Assembly: GCA_037039925.1 (NCBI GenBank)
Contig: JAXRKP010000044.1
Coordinates: forward strand, 224,844 to 288,843
Source of the DNA: Doris montereyensis
Lineage: Eukaryota; Mollusca; Gastropoda; Nudibranchia; Dorididae
Reading direction: 5' to 3'
Length of the DNA: 64,000 bases
Under the pieces are notes generated by a model that made no database searches, was not told the origin of the DNA, and saw only the letters and a program-made list of their open reading frames with translations. A program made the position numbers and the translations under genes. Shown piece by piece: positions 12,301 through 26,000 of this stretch. The number at the start of each line of letters is the position of its first letter. Within the stretch, counting starts at the first letter, position 1.

Positions 12301-15300
12301 AAACTAGGCAGGTCTGCGTTGCTGTACTAACATAAAGCTCTGAAAGAAGCTTCAAGATAAAGTCACAATGAAAAAATGAGCTGTGTCAGAAACTACAAAA
12401 CATATTCAAATAGGCTGTTTTTAAGTATTCATAGAGACAAAAGCATTTACATTCTGCAGACAAAAGCATTTAAATTCCTGTAACTATAAATACCCCTCTC
12501 TGTCTCTCTCATTTCTTTTATTTAGGCATAGCAAAACACATGAAATGGGGAAGGCAGGAAGATGCTCATGAATTCCTTCGGTTTGTCGTTGATCATTTAC
12601 AGCAGTCATGTTTTAATGGAGAAACCAAGTAAGTATGGGGATCAATAACTGTCAAAACGTAAACTTGTCTACGAACTGGTCAGAACTGCATTTTACACAG
12701 TGCAATAACTCATGGTATTCTAAGACATATAGGACATAACTATTCATATTATCCTGGATAGATGCTATCAAGTATTTTCTAAAAAGTTAATGGTAGAGAT
12801 CTTGTGGCTTTGTTTTGTCAATATTTCAATTTAATTTGTGACAGTTTGAATTTTATATTATGAGTACTTGATTTTGGATTCTTTATTGTGTTAAAATTTA
12901 TATTCTATACTATTCACTGATGTCGTAACTTGTCTATTAACATATTTGATTTCTTCCCTGACTAACAAATATTAAAACATTAGAATATGTAGCATTGAAT
13001 CGGTCTTTGCTTGAACATGATGTGTGATTAAAAATTTGTTTACTCCAATGAACACATTGTCGTGACATTCTCAGGTTGGATCGGTTCAGCAAGGAAACCA
13101 CTGTGATAAATCAGATCTTTGGGGGCTACCTGAGGAGCCAAGGTAATCAAAATTAAGTCTTGTCAAAAAATTTATGACTTGTGATTTTTCTGGAATTTAA
13201 AATAATGAAAGTGTCCTGAATCAGACATGAAAACGAATTTCTGATTTCCATAAATTTATAACATGATATCATGTCTTGCTGTTCATGATTTATTTGCAGA
13301 ATTTGATATGTCTGATGTTTACCATTTTAAGTTTTATTTTAAAATGACTTTTATTTGAATACATTTCAGTTACTTGTCTTCGATGCCAAGCTAAGTCAAA
13401 TACCTTTGATCCTTTCATGGATTTAAGTTTGGATATAAAGGTAACTGACTTTTCATGAGATTTGTGACACATAGGAATTCAAAATTGATCACAGAAACCT
13501 ATGCCATAAATAAAGTGTAAACAAATTCTTGAGAATATAAGGCTGTATGCCGGATATTCTTTTGTATCCTTTAAGTTGTCTCTCAGAGATTTTGATAATG
13601 TAACATCATTGATACGTTGTACCAGCAACATGCCTTCCATGTTTGCTTTTTGAATGGCTTACAGCAGCTGTCTGGGACTTATCATGAAATTCCAGGGTTC
13701 TGATGGGAACTTACAGGATGACAAATAAGAATAACTGTTTGCAAACAGCTGCTTCCTGTAAATTATGGAGAAGAGAAAACTTGGAATCGAGCGTTTTAAA
13801 ATGAACATTGGGCTACAAATTTTAACACATAGCAATTCGAGATAGCATCTACTAAAGAAGGCTCACTTCAGTTGAAATTCTCCACCATTGTGTACGTTGG
13901 TTATGTCATTTTAAAAATCTGCTACGTGGTTTTTATCTATTTTATTTATTCATATATTGCTCTCTTTATCCATTATTTTCTAGTTGAAGAAGTTCAATAA
14001 TGTTATAACAAGCTATCCTATTAGTGCTAATTGAATAGTAAAAGTGAGATGTTTGATCATTTGAATCCATTGACCTTGCCAATGAAGAAAATTTTGTGAG
14101 ACTGATATGGATTGTTACTTTTCTTCACACATTTTTCCTTGTTTCATGATCTACGTTCAACCAATGATGATTTTTTATACTTAGTCTCATGACTAATTTA
14201 TCAAGTGTTTTGTTTTCAATTTGATTTTCCTTCCATCTCATCTTGTCACGAAGGAGTCAACACTCTGGAAGAAGCTTTGATGAAATTTGTGAAACCAGAA
14301 ATTCTTGAACAGGAAAATGCCTACAAATGCCCCAAGTAAGACAATTCATTTGGAAAATGTCATTGATTTTATTTTGTTAAAAGCTGAACATATTTTAACT
14401 ACACGGTCTTCACAAATAGTTTTTTAGTAATGGTTTGTTTACATGGCTTTGTTCAATTCACTTGTCCCTTGTTTTGAGAGCACATTGTTTAGGAGAGAAA
14501 GTTTTTATATTTTACTTGACATCTACTATGTGTTTAAAATTTGATCCTTTACGTGTAACTAGAGTTATTTTGCATCAAATGAATTATTTTTCTTCTTCTT
14601 TTTTTTACTTAGTTTCGTTTGCTACGAAAAATCTCTTTCACACAGCATTACACTATGTAAATTGGGGTCCCCTTCATTTAGTCCCCTTTAGACACCTAGT
14701 TGCACCAGAGAAGGACGATGAAAGGAGATTGGTGTGCAGATCAGAACACTGTGTTCACGTCAAAGATCTCTTGGCTGTTTTTCAGGGCAGTCTGAACAAA
14801 ATTAAAATTCTTACCAGAAAACCCCAGAGGTCACCTCAGTTTGGACGGGGGTAAAATAAAATAAAATATCGATGATTAAGAAAAGAAAAAAGGTTTGATT
14901 TTAATTCAAAATCATTTTCATATCCACAGATGTCGAAACAAAGTTCGTGCTCAGAAAAGATTCTCAATCCAGAAGCCGCCGAATGTATTAACAGTACAGT
15001 TAAATAGGTATGATAAACCTTACTCACTTGACAAAAGTTAACTGGCTCTCCTCAATATTGAATTGTTTGATAACAGTAACCTCCTACGGAGGGTTGAAAA
15101 GGGGAAGATCTTCGGTGTTGCAGTGCTTGCCCCTGATAGTGCTAGGGTTTGCACCACAGGGTGGATGGAAAATTGTCTGATGTGGAAAAGTATTTGATCT
15201 GGCAGCTGGTCCTTTTGAAGAAAATCTCAAACCGTTTGACGGGCATGTGGATTTGTATAAACAAGGAAAACCGTTATTAATTTACTCATGGATTATTGAC

Positions 15301-17000
15301 TTTCTTACAGTAACTTCTAAACAGTCAATTACTAGTTTGATTTTTAAAAGAATATGTATGTTTCATTGCAGAATTGATTTTCTTTTACATGAGATTTTTC
15401 TTTTGTTACTTGTAAATCATTAGAATTTCCCTTTTAGTTTCTATCTGTGTTTCTGAATACGTCAGCCTTAAAAAAGACCTGATGTAATTTCCTGGTTCTG
15501 ATGAATAGTTTTTTCTGTGTGGTTGTCATTTTAGATCAATATTTTCATCCATGTTTGATAATACGCAGGCTTTTATTTTGTTCTGTGACAGTTAAATGAC
15601 TCACTTAGTCTCAAGAGGAAGAAATTGCAACTTTTTTGTGAATGTTTTAATAAATTTTAATGTTTCTCTCCCACCCCCCACCCCCATGAACTTCCAGGTT
15701 TGATTTCAATAGGCATTTATCAGGAAAGATCAACAAATTCATCAAGTATCCAGAACGTATAAACATCCGTAATTTTATGAGTTTGAGGCAGGTAAGTGGG
15801 TCAAACAGTTTTCTACCTAGGTCAAGCTTATAAGCGTCTCAAAATGTTTTGTATGAATGTGTTTTAGTTTGTCTGCCCATAAAAAGAATGTTTATCTGAA
15901 AGTTTGGGGGAAATTGTATTTTGTTTTACGTAATTTACATCATTGTGCCAGAAGACTAATTATTCCAAGTTGTATTATTTGCACACTGCCATCCACATCA
16001 CTCAATTTATTTTTCCCTCTTTCGTGAACGCTGTCCTTACTCCAAGCAAATATCTCTACGGTGGCGGTACGTTCTGAACGTTCCACAGAAAGAATTAGAG
16101 TTTTAAGAAGTCACAGTTATATGAACTCTTTAGGCAGAGGACATGTTTCCCACTTCTTTTTCCCTCTAGATCTAAAGTAAAGTTTGTTTTTAATTGTTAT
16201 TTTATTTACCAAAGTCCACTTTCCACAAATGCCCACACACACAAGCTGTTATATAGATGGAGTACTTTGATTCTCAAATTGTTTTGTTTCTTGTCCGTTG
16301 CCACTCATGCCTAGGGGAAGGAATTATTAGAGCAGAGCAGATTTGCTTTTTTAAACAAATAAATAAACATAAAAATCTCAACAACTTGATTGTATTTATA
16401 AATGATTGTTTGAATTGTTTTAGTTTCATATTTGTTTTTAAAAGGGGAACGAAAACCGGATTCAACTTTCATACATGTCATTGTTGTCGATATAAAACAT
16501 TGTTTTCATTTTGCAGTCAGTTCTTAGATTGGTTTGTTTTCACCACAAAGGTTTGAAGTCACGTGTTGTCTTTTCTTCTCTCTTCCATTCTCTCAGGGAG
16601 ATCCTGTGTATTATCAGCTGTACGGGGTGCTAGTCCACTCAGGGCATAGCAGTGACCATGGCCACTATTACAGCTATGTCAAATCTCCCAGCAAAACCTG
16701 GTACTGCATGAATGACTCCATTGTAAGTTTGATAGAATGTGAAAAATCTTTTTTTTTTATGTATGTATATTAAATTTCTTTTGTTGTCATTGCACACGCC
16801 TCATAGTCTCCTCAGATCTCAAAAAAAAAATCTCCTCAAATTTGAGAAAATTTGTCTCAAATGTCCCCAAAGCAAGTTAAAGTTTGTGGAACAAGTGTAG
16901 TAGTAGTAGCAGTTAGTAGAAGGTCGACGCCTAATAATATTTAACACAATACCACTGTACAGGTGCCTGCATTAATCAGGGTGCTCTATACCTAATTCTT

Positions 17001-17035
<35 letters not shown>

Positions 17036-20000
17036 GTCTATCTGTGTGTATGTCTTTCTCTCTCTCAGGGATGGGGTTTTCCGTTTTTCCCCGGATATCC
17101 AGGTTTTTTGACACGTCGAAAGGACCTCCAGGGTTTTCAGATGAGACTTCTGAGGTTTTTTAAATGGCGGCAAGGGAGTCGGTGTTTCGGTGAAAAATGA
17201 CGTAATATACTTTTGAAAAATAAACCCATAGATATATATAGGTAGTTACCATACAGGACTCAACTCCAAAACCCTGTCTGAAATGATACAGATCTCTCTT
17301 GGTATCTCCAGACCTGCCAACCTCCCAAAATGATCAGGAAATTCCCGATTTGAATGCGTTGCTGCCGACATTTTCCCGAAAAACGGTTAAGAGAAAAAAA
17401 ATTCACTAAGAAATTAAACATGCGATACAACATTACTAATAACGCGTTAAAACAAGAAAGAGAGAGAGAAAATAATATTAATAACACAAATTCAAGTAGA
17501 GTTCAAGATTTCTCAGCTACCACTCCCGTCCCTTATTCCCAGAAGCAATTATCGATGTATAAAGACACAAGGGGGGACATTGTTGGCAAGATTGCTTTCT
17601 TTTCTGTTAGCTACTTGGTGCCGTTATTGCGTTTCACACCTGAGATGTCGCTGGACACAAACGCAGACTTCACATATTATTGAGAACTAAGAAACTCTCC
17701 AAACCAGATGTCCAAGCGTTGCGTCACTAACAAGGAACACAACGTGGGGTCTGGCCTTAACAGGATTCGAATCCGGGAGCTCATTGTCTCCAGTCTGGCC
17801 CCCAACCACTCAGCCACCGACACTTCAAAGAGAGATGAAAAGTTCAAAGAAAAGGAATATTGTTGCTTGGGAGGGGGGGGGTGTAAATTGATAAATTATG
17901 AGAAAAGCAGATAAGAGTAGAGAACCCTTTTTGAAAAAATTAAAAAGTTTTTGATCTACACAGTAGCTGTTTTCAAGCCAAATTTGTGTCAACAAGATCT
18001 TAACTGGGATGGAAACAAGAAACAAAGATGATTTAGAAATAGACTGATCATAAAGCATGTATTGTATAAACCAGGCAAAAGGTGCAGCTGCTTTTAAAAT
18101 GAGGCTCCTAAAAGCTAAGAATATGTTAGGTCATATGTTCATGTTGTTATACTGTATGTCTATGAATGTGAGTTTTGTTTTGTTCATCAGGCAAGGAGAG
18201 TATTTATTTAGTCATGTGATTTCAAATGTGCATGTGACAAGAGCCATGTTGTGTGAGTAGGTAATTAGAAGGCTGAAGATCCAACATCCAATTTCAGGTT
18301 CACCAAGCTGGCCACAACACTGTCTTTTCTGCTGATGCTTACGTTTTGTTTTATGCTCGCATCAACAAAAGCCCTGCGACAGCACCATCCAGCCCGAAAC
18401 CCGCTTTTTCTCCCACTTCAAAGGTTGGTTTAGTTTATCACGAGTTGCTTTTTTCTTTAATGGTGAATTTATTGTTGTTTATGGGATCACCTAAACGAAC
18501 AATAAAAAGGAGTTCCTGTGTACAGGTAACAGCACTCTGCACTTGTTAAAGATCCCTTGGCTGTTTTCAGGGCAGTCGGGGCAAAATTAAAAAAGCTACC
18601 AAAAGTCCTGAGATCACCTTAGTTGTGGATGTGGGTAAATCAAATGAAATAAAAAAATTATGAAGGTCTACTGCCAGCGCAATATGACACGTTCCAAGAT
18701 GAGATTGGTATGGAAAGATGAAACGGAAATGTGACAGTAAGACATGTCATAAAAAAAAAGTCCATGAGGCTTTCAATCCTAAATGTAGAATTCCGTCTGT
18801 TGACACGGCCTAGGCATTGTTACTACTTTTAAAATTTTTCTCATATCAGGAAGTGGTGAGACTTATTTCAGTTAGTCTTCACCCTATTGAGGATGGCCTC
18901 TGCTTTCATTCTCTATTTATTATTCTTATGTTATATTTCATTCAATGGATTATCCCAAAAGTGAAGATGAATTTTATTCTGTTAATATCAGTGTTAGATC
19001 AGAAATTAGAAGTTGTCTGTAGACTATATCACAACTCAATAAGGACAAGCAAATAGTTTTATTGATACGACCATCCTGTTTTCATTTCAGAATTCATTTA
19101 TTGGACCAGTCCTGCCAAATCATGTGAAGGAAAAACCAGTTTTGACAAATGGAGTCCATGGTGAGACTGATGAAGATTACAAAAACCTGGGCTGATTTTG
19201 TTTGGTTCTAAAATATTTTAAATTTGTTATGGTAGAAGAACATGTTTCAATGATTATGTGTCTTGTGGCATATTGTAGCATGTCCTCCATGGCTTGACAA
19301 AGTCATATTCCTATTCAGTATGAGCTTTGAAACAATGGTAATATGTTTAGCTCCTGGCTGACAGATTTTGTTTATTTATTGGGAAAGTTGTATTTAAATC
19401 AGAGCAGGGGTAATTTCCCTAGAGCACACTTCTTACATTGCAATGTAGAGGTCTGTGGTTTAAATCTTAACTTGTGCATGCATGCTAATACTTTCCTGGA
19501 TTTTTGATTTGTGTGCACATGGAAGACATTTTCTAGCCCTTGTCAGATTGTAGTCTGTAGTGGGCAGTTGGGGGCATGACTGGTAGGTCACACATCTTCC
19601 CTTTCTCTCTTTCACTCATTTTTTATCATCTCGCTGTCTCCTCTTAATTTTATCCTGAGATCACCACATATGGTAGATGGAGTAAATTTCAATCAGTTTG
19701 TCAATTTTGTAGTCTGTAGGAAATCGTTGGAAAGGAATAGGAAAACTCAGGTAAGTTACAGGTACATGATTGTTGTTAAGATCCTGTTACAGTTTGAAGA
19801 ATATCCAGACAGAATGGGAACAGTTGATATGAAATCTTAACATCAATCTTTAGTAGAACAAGATGAAGATGTTGTGGACAGAAGCAATGTTGTGGAAAGA
19901 AGCAATGTTGTGGAAAGAAGCAATGTTGTGGACAGAAGCAATGTTGTGGAAAGAAGCAATGTTGTGGACAGAAGCAATGTTGTGGACAGAAGCAATGTTG

Positions 20001-23000
20001 TGGAAAGGAGCAATGTTGTGGAAAGGAGTATAGTGACAGTTGCTGAATGAGAATTAGGAAGGTTTGTAATAGTTATTTGTTGTGGCAGTCATTTAGCCTT
20101 CGTGTTTGTAACTTGCTTGCATTGTCTGACTGACTGACTGACTAAGATTGGGATTTGGGTTGTTCAAGTTCCTAGGAACCCTTGAAACGGCAACCATCTG
20201 CTGTGTATCCTCATCTGGCGGCGGCCAGGTACAGATGCCTGCGGCTCAATTCCATGGCAATCAGGGGAGCCCATAAATACACTGGGTGTAGAGGAGCGAA
20301 CCCCATGGCTGAGGCAGGTTTACTGTTGGTCTCTAGGTAACGGAATCTGTTTGGGGGGGGGGGATCGATTGTCATCCAATACATTACTTGGATTCAAACT
20401 AGCCACTTTAGAAAGTTTTTTTTTTCCGTGGCTCTTTTTCAGGTAAACCCTCAAGTGAACTCGGAACCCCTGTTCAGCGTCAGCAGCCCAAAGGTGTGTC
20501 CCCATTTCCCTCTAACGGCTCCAAGATTGTTTCTCACAATTCATCGCCATCCTCATTAACAGGCTGTCACCAGAAAATCTCCTTCCCCATCCTCACCCCC
20601 TCCAGAAGAAACTCCAGCAGCAGAAGGAAGATGGAAAGCGCATCGTCCTTCAGATCAAACACGGCAATTCAACAACCATGGAGAAATCCCTGATGGCAAA
20701 TCCAAAGTTGTTAACGGAAACATCAGCAAATTTCCATGGCATCCGAAATCTGGGTTGGTTCCGTACAATGACGACTCAGACTCGGAACAGGAAAACACAA
20801 ACGGTACCACATCAGCATCTCAACAAGACAGTGGATAAATCGTCGTTTGACGGCACGTCCAGCCCTGCAACAAGCCAGGCTCTCTCTAGTCGGGCCTCCG
20901 GAGACGGCGCTTCCACGGTGTCCGATGCAAAAAGCTTCATCCACCCTCGTCAAATGGGTCTGGGGATTTTTCCACGAATAAGGACATCAGTTCTAATAGC
21001 AAGAAACAGCAGCATTTTTCTCCATTTGTGTGGAATGATGATTCTCCCAAGTCACCAGCCTCTAAATCTACCTCTCATCAATTGTATAATAAAGAAAATA
21101 GGAGTTGTGATAGCAATGGTTCCTCGACACCTCCAAAAAATCCATCCTTTCTCCCAAAGACAAAACTGGAAGAAAGAATGTCCACAGTGAAGCAGAACCT
21201 CTCTGCATTGGAGTTGCCATCTAGCTCAGCTGTCTCCAGTAAAGTGAAATCAACAACTAGCAACTGGTGTGTGCAGCTTCAAGATGGCGCTCCGAGTCCC
21301 CGGGGGTCATGTTCCAGTACAAACAGCATCAACTCCACGTCAGAGTGGATGGTAGAGAGTAAAGGTAGGAAGTAGTTACCATGGCTATTTCAAATTAAAT
21401 TTCTCTTTCAGTGAGATCCAACAGTTGTTCCATAACCTTTTGGTTGAGAGGCGGACACTTTGCCTCTGGACCAACAAGTCCCTCTTTGGTTCATAGAAAG
21501 ACCAATGACAACTTGTTGGGGTGTGGTTGTCACTCATGTAGAGAAACTATAAATCTGATAGACTTTCCCCCCTCTATTTCAAGTCTGTGGACTCACTGCA
21601 AAGGCGAGTCATCTTGTCACCTTCAACACTCAGCTGACGACTAGAGACGGACATCATTTCATATATGTATATATTGGTTTACCCACTGATAATAGCCTAC
21701 AGTCGATTGAATACAAACAAAGACCTGCATTTCTAGATTTTAATTTTTTTGCAGGGTTGGGGAAAATGGCAGAACATTTTTTTCAGTTGACATGTTCACG
21801 TCTAATTGGCTGAAATATTTCTGTAGATAAAGTAACGTTTCTGGTGTTTTTGACCATGCTCACATCCATCCTTAATTTAGTCTGTGCTTATTCTAATACG
21901 GTGGATACCGCATAAGTCAATGTTTAAGGGACCTTTATAATAATAAAAAAAAGATCAACTTATGTAAAAAAAAAAAAAAATCGTCTTAAGCATTCGCTCA
22001 GTTACCTCCCCTGACATGATTTTCATCGTAATGGTCTTGGGCATTACACATATTACTAATTTCTAATTACATTTGTGTTGTTTTTGTGTATTTTTCTTGC
22101 TCGTGTGATTGAGTACAGTGGTAGAATTCCAAGTGAAAGAGGAGGTGGCGATGATGGAGTAGTAGGGCCCTATATTATTATATTAGTAAGAGTAAGACCG
22201 CACATGTGATTATATCTCTGGCTTCAATTTAAAATTATCGCCTGTTTCGTCAAATACTTTGCAGAGATAGATTTACTAATAATGCCGATGGCCGGTACAC
22301 ATAGGGTAAGAGTAAGATCCTTGGCACCCGCACCTTCTTTCTAACACCCCCCCCCAATAGTGAGCAACAATTTATGAAGTGAAAGTCAAATGCAAGGAAG
22401 AATAGAGGTTGGATGATAATTGACAGGCATGTCATGCACGTATGTCTGACCGGTTAGCAGGAGTGGGGTGGGCATGTGTGTGTGAAGAATGTGGAAATAT
22501 GATAGCAACGATTAGCAAGATAAGTGACCACTGAATAGAAAGAGAGGAAAAGTGAGTGTGTCTTCCACCTCCAGTATGTAAACAATGAGTGGGAAGGAGG
22601 CAACTGTAATGCTGATTTAGTACTAGATTTCAGGTTTTATTGGGGGGGGGGGGGGGGGCTATTATAATGGATATTTTTACTTGGGAAGAGGCGGAACCAG
22701 CATCAACAATGCCCTTATTTTATCATTATTAAGTTCGAGATTAAGCGACCAGCTGACTCTATACCTGAAATCATTCATGGATCTTCATTTTTCCCAGGAT
22801 CCTGATTATTTTACATCTAGTTCCTGATTTTTTAAAATTTAGAGTGGCAGGTCAGGTTTGATAATCATTAATAAAGGTAGATCTACATTTATATTGATGG
22901 TATTGTCTAGCTGTGGATGCCATTGAAATTGAAACATAAACTTATGCAGTTGTATTTTCTTTCATTTTACCGTCTGCGGACCGTGAAAAAATATCGACTT

Positions 23001-26000
23001 GAAAGGCATGTTAGTTAAATCGATGTCGACTTTAACAGTTTTTTTATTAACTAAAAAACGTGTGAGGAATGGGACGGTAAAAAAACATCGACTTAGATAA
23101 AAACTGGCTTATGCAGCGTCTACTTTATCTGGTAGAATGTATGGGGATCTAGTTTGAGAGCCTATCGTGATTACACCATTGACCTTCCTTCCACTACAGT
23201 ATGATTTTATAACGGTGGTGTTTATATGAGATTTGGGAACTGATAAAGAAAGAAAGGTGTTTATATGAGATGGTAGAATGGGAACTGATAAAGAAAGAAA
23301 GGTGTTTATATGAGATGGTAGAATGGGAACTGATAAAGAAAGAAAGGTGTTAATATGAGATGGTAGAATGGGAACTGATAAAGAAAGAAAGGTGTTAATA
23401 TGAGATGGTAGAATGGGAACTGATAAAGAAAGAAAGGTGTTTATATGAGATGGTAGAATGGGAACTGATAAAGAAAGAAAGGTGTTAATATGAGATGGTA
23501 GAATGGGAACTGATAAAGAAAGAAAGGTGTTAATATGAGATGGTAGAATGGGAACTGATAAAGAAAGAAAGGTGTTAATATGAGATGGTAGAATGGGAAC
23601 TGATAAAGAAAGAAAGGTGTTAATATGAGATGGTAGAAGAACTGATGGAAAGGTGTTTATATGAGATGGTAGAATGGGAACTGAAAGAAAGAAAGGTGTT
23701 TATATGAGATGGTAGAATGGGAACTGATAAAGAAAGAAAGAAAGGTGTTTATATGAGATGGTAGAATGGGAACTGATAAAGAAAGAAAGAAAGGTGTTTA
23801 TATGAGATAGTAGAATGGGAACTGATAAAGAAAGAAAGAAAGGTGTTTATATGAGAAGTAGAATGGGAACTGATAAAGAAAGAAAGAAAGGTGTTTATAT
23901 GAGATGGTAGAATGGGAACTGATAAAGAAAGAAAGAAAGGTGTTTATATGAGATGGTAGAATGGGAACTGATAAAGAAAGAAAGAAAGGTGTTTATATGA
24001 GATAGTAGAATGGGAACTAAGAAAGAAAGAAAGGTGTTTATATGAGATAGTAGAATGGGAACTGATAAAGAAAGAAAGAAAGGTGTTTATATGAGATGGT
24101 AGAATGGGAACTGATAAAGAAAGAAAGAAAGGTGTTTATATAAGATGGTAGAATGGGAACTGATAAAGAAAGAAAGGTGTTTATATGAGATGGTAGAATG
24201 GGAACTGATAAAGAAAGAAAGAAAGGTGTTTATATGAGATGGTAGAATGGGAACTGATAAAGAAAGAAAGAAAGGTGTTTTTTATGTCCAGGTTGCCAGC
24301 CTGGGCTTTAAAAGCCTAAGAAAAAGGACAACTATCGGGGGGGGGGTGTCACATTTCTTTGCCCCGGTGGCATCCATAGAGCTATCAGATTTTCTGATAA
24401 GGCGCAGGGATATGATTTTAGTGAAGAGAAGCCTCCCAAGTGAATCATTGATCTCCTACATCCTGATAATTTGTGTCTTCATCTACCAGCCTACCTACTA
24501 ATTCTTTATGGGCAGTTACCGGCTGATTTTAATAGTCACATGCCTTTCATTTGGCCGTTTCCTCTAAATTCACCCTGAGATCACCATATAGGGTGAATGA
24601 GGTTAATTGCCATGAAGTAGCGGACAAATTTAATTCTTTATTGTTCTTTTCATGTTTTCTTGCTTAAGAAAAATCATTCTGGTTGTCTTTTTTGTTGTTA
24701 GTTACCAGTTATAGTATAATGTAAATCTAGTATCCTATGATATATAAATATATATTAAATCAAATTTCATGGTACCGATATATTTAAAAATTGGAAAAGA
24801 TTTATTTTGCGACCAGCAATGGAGGTTCATCACATTTAATAGGTTTTATTTTGTCCTTTGAACAGGAAACGTAACGCCTTCAAAGCAGTCCAAACCAATG
24901 GACAGAGACCCACCCAACGGGATAACCACCAAAAATTTGTCAGCACTATCCTCTTCCACTGTGTTACCTTCAAAGAAGGACATTTCAGAAAGTCTGTTAT
25001 TTAAATCAGAGAAAAGCCTCCTGGTGGATAGTCACAAGAAGAATGGGTTGCTTCACACAGCGGGTTGCTCATCAACGCCGGTCGACATTAGTGATAAGAA
25101 GCATCTCCTGTCGCCCTCCACATCCTGTAGCAGTGACAGTAGTGGAAGGAAAAGTAAGAAGGATAAGAAGAAACGCAAGAAGGAGAGCAAATACCCGGAT
25201 GCTGGTGGTTCAAGGGAGGAAGCTCGTCCCGCAGTGACAGCTCGTCCAAAAAGAAAAAGAAATACAAGAAGGAGAAAGAAGACAAAAAGAGACTCATACA
25301 GAAAAGATACGACTCTGACAGCGACGACAGCAGACAAACCAAGATCAAGAGACATAAAAAGACCAGATCAATTTCTTCAAGTAACAGTGATTCAAACTCC
25401 AGTGATGCGTATGAATGGGTGGAAAAGACGTGTGAGACAGTGAAGCCAAAGGGAAAGCCACATAAAGGTACGACGTTCACCAACACAAATGATTAACTGT
25501 AGTTGATGGCTTGCACATACAAAATCATATCTTCCTGACTCTTTTTTTCTTTAAGCTTAATTTCTTTGATATATTGTGTTATGCGTTAGGTATTGTTTCA
25601 GAAACAATGTAAAAGAAATTATCAATGAAAATAAGAATCTGCTCGTTATGTTACAATTCTTTTATCTTTCTGTACCCCTAATTGCTATGCTATGTTTGTA
25701 ACACAGATTAGTTGCTCTGTTCACATGTTGAATGAAGCGAGATGAATATAGTACAGAAAATCTGTGTCAGGGATTTTTCTCATCTATTGTTGCCTTTGGT
25801 ACCTCTCATTGTTGCATACATCTATGAAGGTGGATATTTAGTCCTCAGGCGTTTAAAATGATTATATTAGAAAATAGCGGATGAAATGTGTCAAATGATC
25901 ATTTAGAAGCGTTTGATGTGTACCATTTTAATACAGTAGTCGCTGGGTAAACACACGCCCTTTGGGCGCAGGAAAAGGCGTGCTTTTATGCATACCATGT

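Noticed and set aside
14435..14854. 139-codon plus ORF
   Set aside because: The second half is SINE family 2 in an intron of the protease gene.
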